A stretch of 64,000 nucleotides of DNA. Source: an uncultured Hyphomonadaceae bacterium (lineage in GTDB: Bacteria; Pseudomonadota; Alphaproteobacteria; Caulobacterales; Maricaulaceae). The position numbers and the translations under genes were made by a program. Below are positions 7,974 through 17,831 of the stretch, in pieces. Where the stretch lies: assembly GCA_913058335.1 (NCBI GenBank), contig CAJXPX010000013.1, positions 1 through 64,000 on the forward strand, in the 5' to 3' direction. Position 1 is the first letter of the stretch. Each line of letters begins with the position of its first letter. Below the pieces are notes generated by a model that did not search any database, was not told where the DNA came from, and saw only the letters and a program-made list of their open reading frames with translations.

Positions 7974-10850
7974 ATGGCCATGCTAAAATCCATTCAGGTT
8001 CGCGGAGCCCGCGAGCATAATCTTAAAGGCGTCAATGTAGATTTGCCTCGTGACAAGTTGATTGTCATAACGGGCCTGTCAGGCTCCGGGAAATCCTCTC
8101 TTGCCTTTGATACGATCTACGCTGAAGGACAGAGGCGTTATGTCGAGAGTCTGTCGGCTTATGCGCGCCAGTTTCTGGAGTTACAGGGTAAGCCCGATGT
8201 GGATTCGATTGAAGGCCTTTCTCCGGCTATTTCGATTGAGCAAAAAACAACCTCTAAAAACCCCCGTTCAACCGTCGGAACGGTCACAGAGATTTACGAT
8301 TATATGCGCCTCCTTTGGGCGCGGGTGGGCGTTCCCTACTCTCCGGCGACAGGATTGCCGATTGAGAGTCAGACCGTCTCGCAAATGGTCGATATTATTA
8401 TGGCGCTGCCGGAAGGCACGAAGCTCTATATCATGGCGCCCTTTGTGCGCGGGCGAAAAGGTGAGTTCCGCAAAGACCTCGCCGAGTTCATGAAGCAGGG
8501 CTATCAACGGGCGAAAATCAATGGCGAGATTGTCCGCATTGAAGACGCCGAAGCGCTGGATAAGAAATATAAGCACAATATCGACATTGTCGTAGACCGA
8601 GTCGTCGTCCGCGATGGGCTTGAGACACGTCTCGCCGATAGTTTGGAAGCCTCTTTGCGGATTGCAGACGGCCTAGCGGCAGCGGAATATGCGGATGATC
8701 CGGAAAAGCGGATTATTTTCTCCGAGAAATTCGCCTGCCCCGTATCAGGTTTTACGATTTCCGAAATCGAGCCACGGCTTTTCTCTTTCAATAATCCTTT
8801 TGGTGCTTGTCCGACTTGCGATGGTCTGGGCAAGGAATTAAAATTCGATGCGGGCCTAGTCGTGCCGGATGAGCGCAAATCCCTTGCGGGCGGCGCAATT
8901 TTGCCATGGTCAAAAAAGCCTGATGGGCTTTATATGCAAACCTTAAAGGCCCTCGCCAAGCATTACGATTTTAAAGTCGATACGCCGTTTGAAAAGCTCC
9001 CCGCGAAAGCTCAAGAGGTTGTTTTATTTGGGACCAAAGGCACGAAAGTCGAGTTCCATTATAAAGATGGCAAGAGGTCTTATAAAACCACTAAACCCTT
9101 TGAAGGGGTTATTCCGAATTTACAGCGCCGTTATCGGGAGACCGAATCCACATGGGTGCGGGATGATCTCGGCAAATATATGTCGGATTCACAATGCGAT
9201 GCGTGCGGCGGCAAACGTCTTCGGCCGGAATCTCTTTGCGTAAAAGTCGCCGGAATGGATATTTCCGAACCGGGCGATATGTCCATCCAAGACGCCTATG
9301 CCCGCTTTAAAAAGCTCGGCACCGAACTCTCCGAAAAAGATATGGAGATCGCAGAACGGATTTTGAAAGAAATACGGGACCGATTGGAGTTTCTGAATGC
9401 GGTTGGCTTGGAATATCTCTCCCTCGGGCGCGGCTCCGGCTCCCTCTCCGGCGGGGAAAGCCAGCGTATTCGCCTTGCCAGCCAGATAGGCTCCGGCCTG
9501 ACGGGCGTGCTTTACGTTTTGGATGAACCCTCCATCGGTCTGCATCAGCGGGATAATTCACGTTTATTGGAAACGCTTCAGAACCTTCGGGATTTGGGTA
9601 ATACCGTGATTGTCGTTGAGCATGATGAAGAGGCTATCCTGACGGCAGATTATGTCGTGGATATGGGCCCCTTTGCCGGGATACACGGCGGAGAAGTCGT
9701 GGCGTCTGGCACGCCGGCCCAAATCAAAAAGTCGAAAGACTCTCTTACCGGAAAATACCTAACCGGGAAAAAGGAAATTGAGATACCGGCCAAACGCCGC
9801 AAGCCAAACAAAGACAAAAAATTATCGGTCAAAGGCGCAACCGGTAATAATCTGAAAAATGTGGATGCAGACTTCCCGCTTGGATTGATGACTTGTGTCA
9901 CGGGCGTATCGGGCGGCGGGAAATCAACCCTGACGATAGAGACGCTGTATAAGGCCGTCGCGAAACGTCTGAACAAGTCGTCTGTACAGCCCATGCCGCA
10001 TAAATCTATCGACGGATTGGAGCATTTGGACAAGGTCATCGACATTGACCAATCCCCCATCGGGCGGACGCCGAGGTCTAACCCGGCGACTTATACGGGG
10101 GCTTTTACGCCCATACGAGACTGGTTTGCCGGACTGCCTGAAGCGAAAACCCGGGGTTATAAGCCGGGACGTTTTTCCTTTAACGTGAAAGGCGGCCGGT
10201 GCGAAGCCTGTCAGGGCGGCGGCGTCATCAAGATCGAAATGCACTTCCTGCCCGATGTCTATGTCACCTGCGATGTCTGCGACGGGGCGCGCTATAACCG
10301 CGAAACCCTCGAGATTAAGTTCAAAGGTAAATCCATTGCCGATATTCTTGATATGGATGTCGATGAAGGCGCAGAATTTTTCAAAGCCGTGCCGACCATT
10401 CGGGACAAGCTGGTGACACTGCAACGCGTCGGTCTCGGCTATTTAAAAGTTGGGCAACAAGCAACAACACTGTCGGGCGGAGAAGCGCAGCGCGTAAAGC
10501 TTGCCAAAGAACTGTCCAAACGCGCCACAGGCCGCACGCTCTACATCCTCGATGAGCCGACGACAGGATTACATTTTGAGGACGTTAACAAATTACTCGG
10601 CGTGCTGAATGAACTTGTCGGCACGGGCAATACGATGATTATCATTGAACATAATCTTGACGTCGTCAAAACGGCGGATTGGATTATCGATATTGGCCCC
10701 GAAGGCGGAGATGGCGGCGGCGAGATCGTCGCGGTCGGCACGCCGGAAGACGTCGCCAAGGTCAAGGAAAGCTGGACAGGACGCTATCTCGGCCCTCTAT
10801 TGGACCGTGACGGAAAACGGAAATCTCCAAAAGCCGAAGCGGCGGAGTAA
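7974..10850 (+). CDS. uvrA: excinuclease ABC subunit A
   Basis: UvrA, about 958 residues, the damage-recognising ATPase of nucleotide excision repair; it loads UvrB on lesions. Two ABC modules are present, with Walker A loops GLSGSGKSS near the N-terminus and GVSGGGKST mid-protein, two ABC signatures (SGGESQR and SGGEAQR), and CxxC-type zinc modules ([15 protein letters not shown] with [15 protein letters not shown]). The start is uncertain: ATG 7974 and ATG 7980 both precede the conserved [17 protein letters not shown], with no clear ribosome-binding site; a further upstream TTG at 7962 seems less likely. Regulated by the SOS box shared with ssb. Confidence 0.97.
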   Translation: MAMLKSIQVRGAREHNLKGVNVDLPRDKLIVITGLSGSGKSSLAFDTIYAEGQRRYVESLSAYARQFLELQGKPDVDSIEGLSPAISIEQKTTSKNPRSTVGTVTEIYDYMRLLWARVGVPYSPATGLPIESQTVSQMVDIIMALPEGTKLYIMAPFVRGRKGEFRKDLAEFMKQGYQRAKINGEIVRIEDAEALDKKYKHNIDIVVDRVVVRDGLETRLADSLEASLRIADGLAAAEYADDPEKRIIFSEKFACPVSGFTISEIEPRLFSFNNPFGACPTCDGLGKELKFDAGLVVPDERKSLAGGAILPWSKKPDGLYMQTLKALAKHYDFKVDTPFEKLPAKAQEVVLFGTKGTKVEFHYKDGKRSYKTTKPFEGVIPNLQRRYRETESTWVRDDLGKYMSDSQCDACGGKRLRPESLCVKVAGMDISEPGDMSIQDAYARFKKLGTELSEKDMEIAERILKEIRDRLEFLNAVGLEYLSLGRGSGSLSGGESQRIRLASQIGSGLTGVLYVLDEPSIGLHQRDNSRLLETLQNLRDLGNTVIVVEHDEEAILTADYVVDMGPFAGIHGGEVVASGTPAQIKKSKDSLTGKYLTGKKEIEIPAKRRKPNKDKKLSVKGATGNNLKNVDADFPLGLMTCVTGVSGGGKSTLTIETLYKAVAKRLNKSSVQPMPHKSIDGLEHLDKVIDIDQSPIGRTPRSNPATYTGAFTPIRDWFAGLPEAKTRGYKPGRFSFNVKGGRCEACQGGGVIKIEMHFLPDVYVTCDVCDGARYNRETLEIKFKGKSIADILDMDVDEGAEFFKAVPTIRDKLVTLQRVGLGYLKVGQQATTLSGGEAQRVKLAKELSKRATGRTLYILDEPTTGLHFEDVNKLLGVLNELVGTGNTMIIIEHNLDVVKTADWIIDIGPEGGDGGGEIVAVGTPEDVAKVKESWTGRYLGPLLDRDGKRKSPKAEAAE

Positions 10851-10857
10851 GCTCGGA

Positions 10858-11844
10858 TCACTCAAATGCCTCCGCCGGATTGTCGCTGTGCCACCAACGC
10901 ACAGCATAGGCAGAGACGCCGGCAATCCACAATATCCAAGCCGAGAGAGCCGTGGCCATAAGGGCCATAGCGATAATGCCAAGGATCATATAAAGGGGGT
11001 TTGAAAATCGGTCTATTGTCGCCTCGACCAATAAGCGGGGATTTTCTCCGCCAAATCCAGACATAGCCGTCAAGAAGTCGGGATTGCCGGAAATCAGCAA
11101 CATGCCGATCAAGCTGACAACGTAATAGCCAATATATCCGCCAATATAGACGACGAGATACACCCCAAAAAGTGACCAGAAACGGTGTTTAGTCACTTTC
11201 TTGGTGGCCCAGAGATGAGTTTTACCATCAAGGGCGGTCAGGGCGGCCGCCGGTGCAAACCGTATTGGGTAGCCAATTAAAACTATGAGGAGCGCAACGA
11301 AACCCAAAACGACAACCAAAGCCCCGAGAGGCGAGAATACCAATCCGAAAACTCCGCCGATAATTGTTATCGCCAAAAGCCCTGACATATAGATTCCCAT
11401 ATAAAGAGCGTAAAACCCGAGCTGCGCCAAAAGATTTCTACCTGTGTGAATATCAAATCGAAGAGGTATCCGGGCAGGCTCTGCCCCTAATAGATATTTC
11501 CGGTACAAAGCGCTCTCCCCTATAGAAGTGGACAACATCAATCCGACCGCAAAAAGCACAGACGGGAAAGCCACTTTCCCCAGGGCCGCCCAAAGAGCCA
11601 GGCTTAACTGTTCCGAAGGTTGTCCGCTTAAAGTTTGCTGATTTACGCGCCAAACCGCCTCTAAAATCTCTCCGTAATGAGGGAGCATTAACGGCAGGCA
11701 TATCATCAAGACGATGAGCGTAGCGGCGCTATGCCAAACCCAGAGCCGAAGGGCATATTCCTTCCCCCCAGGAGTATTAAACCACGCCCCGGCCGCTTGC
11801 CCGAAATCAAAGGGTGTAATCGGCTTTCTAGGCTCGATTTTCAT
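10858..11844 (-). CDS. polytopic membrane protein of unknown function
   Basis: A 328-residue integral membrane protein with about six to seven hydrophobic segments and an N-terminal cytoplasmic stretch ([16 protein letters not shown]). The start is ATG 11844, directly preceded by a perfect AGGAGG. I do not recognise a named family. The fold pattern, with long glycine-rich helices and a central KxHxWATKK loop, is like uncharacterised alphaproteobacterial inner-membrane proteins. It is convergent with uvrA (7-base gap) and divergent from trmFO, so it is probably transcribed alone. Confidence 0.7.
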   Translation of the reverse strand: MKIEPRKPITPFDFGQAAGAWFNTPGGKEYALRLWVWHSAATLIVLMICLPLMLPHYGEILEAVWRVNQQTLSGQPSEQLSLALWAALGKVAFPSVLFAVGLMLSTSIGESALYRKYLLGAEPARIPLRFDIHTGRNLLAQLGFYALYMGIYMSGLLAITIIGGVFGLVFSPLGALVVVLGFVALLIVLIGYPIRFAPAAALTALDGKTHLWATKKVTKHRFWSLFGVYLVVYIGGYIGYYVVSLIGMLLISGNPDFLTAMSGFGGENPRLLVEATIDRFSNPLYMILGIIAMALMATALSAWILWIAGVSAYAVRWWHSDNPAEAFE

Positions 11845-11901
11845 GCTGTTCCTCCTGCATGCGACTCGCTTGTTACATTGCATCTAAAGCAGTCCTGCCT
11901 T

Positions 11902-13299
11902 ATGGCCTCGCCCATGGTCAAGGCAGTACATATTATCGGCGCGGGTTTGGCAGGATCAGAGGCTGCCTGGCAATGCATCTCGCGCGGCGTGCCTGTTATC
12001 TTGCACGAAATGCGCCCCAAACGCATGACAGAAGCGCATCAAGGCGGAGGTTTTGCAGAGCTTGTCTGTTCCAATTCCTTCCGCTCGGATGATAAACACG
12101 GCAATGCGGTCGGCGTTTTGCATGAGGAAATGCGGCTTTCGAATAGTCTGATTATGGGCATGGGCGATATGACAAAGCTCCCCGCCGGCGGCGCGCTCGC
12201 AGTGGACCGAAATAAGTTTTCCGAAGCCGTCACCACAATCCTGCAACAACATCCGCTCGTGACCGTCGAATATGGCGAGGTCAAAGGCCTTCCGCCTAAA
12301 GAGTGGGGCAATACAATTATTGCGACGGGCCCCCTCACAGCGCCTTCTTTAGCGCAGGATATTTTAAAAACGACGGGTGAAGACAGCCTCGCCTTTTTCG
12401 ATGCGATTGCGCCGATTGTTTATAAGGACAGCATTGATTTCGACATTGCGTGGATGCAGTCGCGTTACGATAAAAAAGGCCCGGGCGGGGACGGCGCGGA
12501 TTACATTAATTGCCCCCTCAATAAGGAACAATATGAAACATTTATCGAAGCGCTCATAAATTCGGATCAAACCGAGTTCAAGGACTTTGAAAAAGACACG
12601 CCCTATTTCGAAAGCTGCTTACCGATTGAAGTCATGGCTTCGCGGGGTGCAGAGACTTTGCGCTGGGGCCCGATGAAACCTGTTGGATTGACAAACCCTC
12701 ATAATCCGACCGTAAAAGCTCACGCCATTGTGCAACTTCGTCAGGATAATGCCCTCGGCACACTTTATAATATGGTCGGATTTCAGACAAAGATGAAATA
12801 TGGCGCGCAGGCCGAAATCTTTAAAACAATTCCGGGATTAGAAAAGGCCGTCTTCGCGCGGCTTGGGGGTATTCATAGAAATACATTCATAAACTCCCCT
12901 AAGCTCTTGAATTCACAGCTTCAACTGAAAGACCGCCCTGATATTCGATTTGCCGGTCAGATTATGGGGGTTGAAGGTTATATTGAAAGTGCTTCTTTCG
13001 GCTTGATTGCGGGTCGACTTGCTGCGGCGCAGGCCTTGGGGCAATCAATAGATATGCCGCCACGCACAACCGCGCTCGGCGCTCTGATGGAACATGTCAC
13101 AGGCGGTTTTATGGACGGCCCGAAATCAAAATTCCAGCCGATGAATGTGAATTTTGGATTGTTCCCACCTATGGATGAAGAAATTGTCTATAAGACTCCG
13201 GACGGAAAACGCTTGCGCGGCAAGGATAAGACTCGTTTCCGTAAAGGCCTCTTGGCCAAACGGGCGCTCAACGACATTCTGCCTTGGGCGAAAGCTTGA
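11902..13299 (+). CDS. trmFO: tRNA (uracil-5-)-methyltransferase, folate/FAD-dependent
   Basis: TrmFO, about 465 residues, makes the T-loop ribothymidine (m5U54) of tRNA using methylenetetrahydrofolate and FADH2. The FAD-binding Rossmann motif GAGLAGSEA is at residues 13-21, followed by the family signature [18 protein letters not shown] and [12 protein letters not shown]. The reading frame stays open far upstream, across the neighbouring minus-strand gene, but homology begins at [10 protein letters not shown], so ATG 11902 (or 11914) is the start; neither has a strong ribosome-binding site. Only 57 bases separate it from the divergent membrane protein start. It converges on the GDYXXLXY gene with a 3-base gap. 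Confidence 0.95.
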   Translation: MASPMVKAVHIIGAGLAGSEAAWQCISRGVPVILHEMRPKRMTEAHQGGGFAELVCSNSFRSDDKHGNAVGVLHEEMRLSNSLIMGMGDMTKLPAGGALAVDRNKFSEAVTTILQQHPLVTVEYGEVKGLPPKEWGNTIIATGPLTAPSLAQDILKTTGEDSLAFFDAIAPIVYKDSIDFDIAWMQSRYDKKGPGGDGADYINCPLNKEQYETFIEALINSDQTEFKDFEKDTPYFESCLPIEVMASRGAETLRWGPMKPVGLTNPHNPTVKAHAIVQLRQDNALGTLYNMVGFQTKMKYGAQAEIFKTIPGLEKAVFARLGGIHRNTFINSPKLLNSQLQLKDRPDIRFAGQIMGVEGYIESASFGLIAGRLAAAQALGQSIDMPPRTTALGALMEHVTGGFMDGPKSKFQPMNVNFGLFPPMDEEIVYKTPDGKRLRGKDKTRFRKGLLAKRALNDILPWAKA

Positions 13300-13302
13300 A
13301 TT

Positions 13303-13806
13303 TTAGTCTGATCTTGGACGAAGAATTTGAAATTCTTCATCCGCTAGATTGACCAATATGGTTTTTCCCGCCGGAGAGACTTTGAACACACCGTATTTGG
13401 CGTTTTCATATGTTTCTGCTTTACCATTTTCGAAGTAAAAACGCGGCGCGCCGAAAGTCAGACTTCTATTTGTGCGGGTGTAATTGAATCTTATTTCGTT
13501 GGTTTCTCTTTCCCTGCTCAAATCCACACCCGAAACGCGGGCAACATTATTTTCGTCCAAGGACATAGTGAAAGCCCCTTTCGGAGGGAGATCGTCTAGG
13601 CTCATACCGTCCGGCACGCGCTCCTCGGTATATCTGAGGCGCATATAATCACCGAGCATGAGCGCACGAGGATCAACGGGTCGCAAGTCCAGATAGACTG
13701 TTTGTCCCTCTGTTCTCACTTTATTTAAAACCATAATTTGACTTCCGAATAGCCAGGCTATGACGGTCGTCCCGCTTAAAATAAGGATGAGGCGAATGAT
13801 TTTCAT
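13303..13806 (-). CDS. GDYXXLXY domain protein
   Basis: A 167-residue protein with one N-terminal membrane anchor (IIRLILILSGTTVIAWLFG) and an extracytoplasmic domain carrying the namesake motif LGDYMRLRY. The ATG at 13806 has AGGAGG upstream and overlaps the stop of the preceding gene by four bases (ATGA), so the two are translationally coupled. The GDYXXLXY family is almost always encoded next to DUF2157/DUF4401 membrane proteins, as here. The biochemical function is unknown. Confidence 0.85.
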   Translation of the reverse strand: MKIIRLILILSGTTVIAWLFGSQIMVLNKVRTEGQTVYLDLRPVDPRALMLGDYMRLRYTEERVPDGMSLDDLPPKGAFTMSLDENNVARVSGVDLSRERETNEIRFNYTRTNRSLTFGAPRFYFENGKAETYENAKYGVFKVSPAGKTILVNLADEEFQILRPRSD

Positions 13807-15899
13807 GTTATAGCCTCCTGCGTCGAATGACGTTTGGCGACATACCAAATACCTAGAAAGACAAGGCCTACCGCCATCAAAATATAAGACTTCATTCCGA
13901 GAGAGATCGAGAGTTCGTAATAGAACATATAGAGGTAATAAATTTCCAGCAATACGCCAATGATGGCAAGCGTTCTATAGCCTAATATATACCCGGCCAA
14001 AATCAAAAGGAGCGCACTCGCTCCGCCAAAAGGAAACAGACCCATGATAGCAAGAAGTGGAATGAGAACGAAAAGTGGCGGCCTCAAAACTTTGAACGTC
14101 TGGTTCGTTATGTTTAGATAGATTATTGCGGCTGCTGCAATCAGGGCGCCGGCAAAAGAATAACTATAGCGTGTCCAGTCTAAATTTCCTGCAGAAACTC
14201 CGAAGCCAAAAACCTCACCAATGCCAAAAGACAGAGAAGCAAGAACCGGATAAATAAGAAACGCCGTAGCCGCCGCCGTCAACAGGCGTTTATTCAAAAC
14301 GCGGGTGAGGAAGATCATGGCGACCGCTGTGACGAAGGCGGTCAGAATGATGTCGAAATAAGCTAGTTTCAAATAAAAGCCGAGGTAAAAATCGAGCGCG
14401 CCAATTGCAATAAGAGCTGACAGAAACTCTAAAATTGAATCTCTTACAAGGATGATATTTAGCGCGGCTAATATTAATATGGCAAAGACTGGAACGCCCC
14501 ATGGAAAGGTTGAATTTAGTTCAAAAGCAAAGCCGCTTCCGACGACAATCATAGCCGCCCCAACCATGAGAAACGTATTGAAAAGGTGGCGAAGATAGCC
14601 CTGTTTGGATTTGCTTCGCAAAAAAAGTGCGCCCACATAAAGAGGCAGGCCTGTGACCAGCAAAGCCACACCCAAATTATCATTATCCAAAACCGACGAC
14701 AAAATAAGTCCGAAAAAGACGAGGCCAAACAACGTCGTTACAATCCCTGCAAACGCCAAGAACGTCTCTATATACCAAGGGTTTTCCTTGGCTTCGATAT
14801 CCGCTTGAAGGGCGCTAAGTTCGCTTTCGGGAAGAGATAAAACCTGCGATGCCGTTTGAAGATCAATTTGACCGCTCCACTCCTCCTCGCTTTGATCATT
14901 TGTCGGAACAATGCCCCTTTGGGTGATCCGCATATAATGTTTGAATAACAAACCGAGCCCCACCGTCATCCCTGTGAAGATCAAGAAAATCAACAGGAAG
15001 ACGCCCATATGCCAGCCAGACCCTTCAAATATTTTCAACACCATCTGAACGAGCATTGCCGTCACGGCAAATGTCGCGATACAAAGCGCGGCCAGGCCTG
15101 GCCTGAATTTATAGAGATAATAAGTTAATCCGGCCGCGCATAAAAACGCGATTATACTCAACCCGTAAGATAAGCTTACCACATTGGAAGTCCGCCAAGA
15201 CCAAAAGGTCGAGGTAAATGCACTCACCAGAAGGACGCCGCAAATGGCGATCAGGAAGAGACGAAACCAAGACGCCCTCGCCCAATCAAATCTAGGCCGT
15301 ATGAATTGGTCTAATCCCACCACAGAAGTGACGCCGAGAAGAGCGGATACGAGAATGAGCATATCCGCTGCAAGGGGGTGGCCCCCAATGTAAAAACCGG
15401 TCTCGGCATAGGCGAACATGGCGACCAGAGCGATAACAAGCCACACAGCCCAATGCGCCAGATTGCGCGAAACAGCCGAAAATGGCAGAGTCATAACCGC
15501 CCACAGAACAAAGGGTGTGTGAAGCAAAGCTGGCGTTTGATAGACTTGCCCGAACACAGCGAACATCACACCCACAAGGACCGTTGCGGCAATACCGAAA
15601 CTTTTTCCGGCGAGACTATCCAGTCCAAGCACTAGCCACAGCAAAACACTCAGACCTATCGCGCCTCCGACGAGGCCAAATTTCAACCCGTCCGCCAGAC
15701 CAAACCAGTTATGTGCAAAGAAAAAAATAACACCGGCCAATATATGGCCCACCGCCAATGCAAAGAGCGCGCGCAAGGCCCATTTATCCCACCAAATGCT
15801 ATCTCGAAAGGCCTCAAGGGCGAAAAGGTAGTTTTTAGTCGATAGCTTGCCCGCATAGACAAGAGGCCGCAAAATACTCGCCTCAACGCTTTCTGACAT
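13803..15899 (-). CDS. DUF2157/DUF4401 multi-spanning membrane protein
   Basis: About 698 residues. The N-terminal third is a DUF2157 domain: a short soluble helical region, then ALAVGHILAGVIFFFAHNW and the conserved FGQVYQT motif between membrane helices. The C-terminal half is DUF4401-like, again polytopic, giving some 18-20 predicted membrane helices with a soluble loop in the middle (around residues 330-370). Two adjacent ATGs (15902, 15899) follow a GAGG; the second has the better spacing. It is the first gene of a two-gene operon with the GDYXXLXY protein. The function is unknown; size and partner agree with the family. Confidence 0.83.
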   Translation of the reverse strand: MSESVEASILRPLVYAGKLSTKNYLFALEAFRDSIWWDKWALRALFALAVGHILAGVIFFFAHNWFGLADGLKFGLVGGAIGLSVLLWLVLGLDSLAGKSFGIAATVLVGVMFAVFGQVYQTPALLHTPFVLWAVMTLPFSAVSRNLAHWAVWLVIALVAMFAYAETGFYIGGHPLAADMLILVSALLGVTSVVGLDQFIRPRFDWARASWFRLFLIAICGVLLVSAFTSTFWSWRTSNVVSLSYGLSIIAFLCAAGLTYYLYKFRPGLAALCIATFAVTAMLVQMVLKIFEGSGWHMGVFLLIFLIFTGMTVGLGLLFKHYMRITQRGIVPTNDQSEEEWSGQIDLQTASQVLSLPESELSALQADIEAKENPWYIETFLAFAGIVTTLFGLVFFGLILSSVLDNDNLGVALLVTGLPLYVGALFLRSKSKQGYLRHLFNTFLMVGAAMIVVGSGFAFELNSTFPWGVPVFAILILAALNIILVRDSILEFLSALIAIGALDFYLGFYLKLAYFDIILTAFVTAVAMIFLTRVLNKRLLTAAATAFLIYPVLASLSFGIGEVFGFGVSAGNLDWTRYSYSFAGALIAAAAIIYLNITNQTFKVLRPPLFVLIPLLAIMGLFPFGGASALLLILAGYILGYRTLAIIGVLLEIYYLYMFYYELSISLGMKSYILMAVGLVFLGIWYVAKRHSTQEAIT

Positions 15900-15927
15900 C
15901 ATTTCCTCTTCCCCAAACGGTTTTGAG

Positions 15928-16689
15928 TCAGACCTTGCCTCTCAAAGCGGCGATTAGCAAGCGGGTCTGTTTCGCAAAGGCGGTGTAGGTTACAGCCTCG
16001 GTTTTGGGGTCGAAATCGGCTTTAGTGAGTCGTTTCAGGTAAGGCAGAATGAGAGCCGTATAGGCATAAGCGGGAAAAAGCGCTGTTTCCATAGCGTCCA
16101 AGTCGGGTTTTGCCAGTTTATGTCTTTTCTTTGCCGCCTCGCATATCTCTTCGAAGGTAAGCGCGCTCAACATGGATTGATGATAATAAGGATAGGCCCG
16201 CGCCAGACCGGTTAATCCCCAAGACGTGCCGGCATGTTCGACCGCGATATGGGGATCTGCGCCGAGAAGCTTTACCGCAATTTTCATCAGAACGCCTGAC
16301 GTGTTAGCGCTATAGTCTTGAGCCTCGGAGAGGGTTTCGAATGGCCTGGGATCAATGTCTCTTTCCCGGCCGTCAATCAGCTGGTCAACCCAGTAGCGGG
16401 GCACTTCGCCATCCAGAAGAAGTGTTCGCAGGGGCGTGGTGATTTCGTGTTTGCGAACCGTATCAGTTTCGTAAATTTCGGCAATAGCCTCTCGCCACCA
16501 TTGATAACGGATTTGGCCGATCATGGGCTCACTTACCAATTCCGGGACTTTTGCCAGCTCTAAATGAAAGGCATAAAGTAACATCAAACGGCTCCGGGCA
16601 TCGTCCTGTGCGAAGTAAGCAGCGCGTACCCGATCGGCATCGGCTTGCTTTAGCCGCTGCGTTACGTCGTCATGCAACTGATATGTCAT
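15928..16689 (-). CDS. squalene/phytoene-synthase-fold protein, NDUFAF6-like
   Basis: A 253-residue all-helical protein of the squalene/phytoene synthase superfamily. Typical landmarks are IRYQWWREAI, DYSANTSGVLMK and HAGTSWGLTGLARAYPYY. The Asp-rich motifs that bind prenyl diphosphate in true synthases (DDxxD types) are missing: the first site reads LYAFHLELAKV. This fits the NDUFAF6 branch, whose mitochondrial member is a respiratory complex I assembly factor, better than a hopanoid or carotenoid enzyme. No hpn or crt genes are nearby. The start ATG 16689 is chosen by homology; an upstream in-frame start at 16749 is weaker. Proposed role in complex I assembly is inference from the family. 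Confidence 0.75.
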   Translation of the reverse strand: MTYQLHDDVTQRLKQADADRVRAAYFAQDDARSRLMLLYAFHLELAKVPELVSEPMIGQIRYQWWREAIAEIYETDTVRKHEITTPLRTLLLDGEVPRYWVDQLIDGRERDIDPRPFETLSEAQDYSANTSGVLMKIAVKLLGADPHIAVEHAGTSWGLTGLARAYPYYHQSMLSALTFEEICEAAKKRHKLAKPDLDAMETALFPAYAYTALILPYLKRLTKADFDPKTEAVTYTAFAKQTRLLIAALRGKV

Positions 16690-16810
16690 CAAAAAATATC
16701 CAACGTTTTGCGTTTTCGCGCGTAAGATTAAATGTGCCCTTGTGGTCAAAAACCATAAGCCCTACACTAGGTGGGTACATTAGTTTCAACACGGAAGAGA
16801 GAGTGTTTCT

Positions 16811-17017
16811 ATGATAAAATCAGCAAAAATTGCAGCGGCCACAGCCGCTTTTACAGGATTTGCCTCACCGGCCTTTGCCCATGGCGGGCATGTGCACATG
16901 ACCGGTTTCGAGCAAGTCATTCATTTCCTGTCCAGCCCGGTACACGGGGCTCTCGCAGCGATTGTTCTGGCAGGTTTAGGCTATATCGCCTTTAAAACCC
17001 TTCGTAACCGTACGTAA
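16811..17017 (+). CDS. small His-rich membrane protein in the NiSOD operon
   Basis: A 68-residue protein. It has a signal-peptide-like N-terminus ending SPAFA, a short mature region with five histidines in its first 20 residues (HGGHVHMTGFEQVIHF, then SPVHG), and a single hydrophobic helix with a basic end (KTLRNRT). It would sit in the inner membrane with the His-rich end in the periplasm. It lies ten bases before sodN in the same direction. The histidine pattern and the neighbour suggest a role in nickel handling, but I know no characterised family. The purine-rich GAAGAGAGAG lies upstream of the ATG. Confidence 0.7.
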   Translation: MIKSAKIAAATAAFTGFASPAFAHGGHVHMTGFEQVIHFLSSPVHGALAAIVLAGLGYIAFKTLRNRT

Positions 17018-17027
17018 GGAGAATTAC

Positions 17028-17519
17028 ATGTTACATAATTTAGTTTCAAAATTTGACAAAAACATTGAAGGCGCATCGGCTCACTGTGATATCCCTTGCG
17101 GTATTTATGATGCGCGTATCGTGACCTATTATGCGGTCTCAACACTTCGCCAGATGGACATTCTTATAGGGCTTAAAGATAAAGGTCTTTCCGATACGGC
17201 GTTTGCTATGCAAGCCGCCCGTAATACGGCCAAAAAAGAAGAAATGGCTGAGAACACAAAACACCAGACCCGTATCATCTGGGGTGACTTCATGAAGGGC
17301 GACCATCTGAAGAAACATCCTAATGCGCATGAGCTGGCCCATAACATCATGCTCGCAGCGTCTGCCTGTAAGCAGGATCTTCACCGCGAAGACGGCGTCA
17401 AACTCGTCGATGCCTGTAATGAATTCGCAGAAGTCTTCTGGGATATGAAGGGCGTCAAAACGAAAAAAGTTGTTTGCCCTTATGAGCCTAAAGTCGAGGT
17501 CGTCGAACCTGATCTCTAG
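17028..17519 (+). CDS. sodN: nickel superoxide dismutase
   Basis: A 163-residue Ni-containing superoxide dismutase precursor. The nickel hook HCDIPCGIYD is complete: after removal of an 18-residue propeptide the mature protein would begin at His19, giving His1, Cys2 and Cys6 as nickel ligands. The rest is the four-helix bundle typical of the family; the active enzyme is a homohexamer. It is immediately followed by the maturation protease gene (9-base gap), the standard arrangement. AAGGAG precedes the ATG. With SodC in the periplasm, this would be the cytoplasmic superoxide defence visible in the window. Confidence 0.95.
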   Translation: MLHNLVSKFDKNIEGASAHCDIPCGIYDARIVTYYAVSTLRQMDILIGLKDKGLSDTAFAMQAARNTAKKEEMAENTKHQTRIIWGDFMKGDHLKKHPNAHELAHNIMLAASACKQDLHREDGVKLVDACNEFAEVFWDMKGVKTKKVVCPYEPKVEVVEPDL

Positions 17520-17528
17520 GTAAACCCT

Positions 17529-17831
17529 ATGTTTCGCCTCATCCGCGTGGAGGGGGACAGTATGTCCCCTACTCTGGAAAATGGCGATTACATCCTAATC
17601 CAAAGACCCCGGTCGCAAAAAAATCTGCGGCCGGGGTTAATTTATGTCTTAAATCATGACCGTTTGGGGCGTCTCGTTAAACGTCTAAGCCGAATCGATG
17701 AATCCGGCCTCTGGTTTTGTGGAGATAATCCGCGCTCTACCACACCCGAAAAAATAGGCTCGCTGCCTTATGACGCCCTTATCGGACGAGCCCTGATAGC
17801 GGTAACGCCGAAAGGCATTCGAAGACTTTAA
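17529..17831 (+). CDS. sodX: NiSOD maturation protease, S26 family
   Basis: A 100-residue S26 (signal-peptidase-like) protease that removes the SodN propeptide so that the nickel hook can form. The catalytic serine is Ser11 in EGDSMSPTL and the general-base lysine is Lys51 in GRLVKRL. There is no membrane anchor, which agrees with a cytoplasmic processing enzyme and not a secretory leader peptidase. Third gene of the NiSOD operon. Its stop codon overlaps the stop of the convergent secF gene by four bases. Confidence 0.92.
   Translation: MFRLIRVEGDSMSPTLENGDYILIQRPRSQKNLRPGLIYVLNHDRLGRLVKRLSRIDESGLWFCGDNPRSTTPEKIGSLPYDALIGRALIAVTPKGIRRL

Noticed and set aside
11731-11901. Upstream in-frame extension of trmFO
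   Set aside because: Overlaps the divergent membrane protein gene, whose start at 11844 has a perfect AGGAGG. Conserved TrmFO sequence begins only at about 11914.
16690-16749. Longer N-terminus of the NDUFAF6-like protein
   Set aside because: No homology-like content or better ribosome-binding site; family proteins start near TYQLHDDVTQ.
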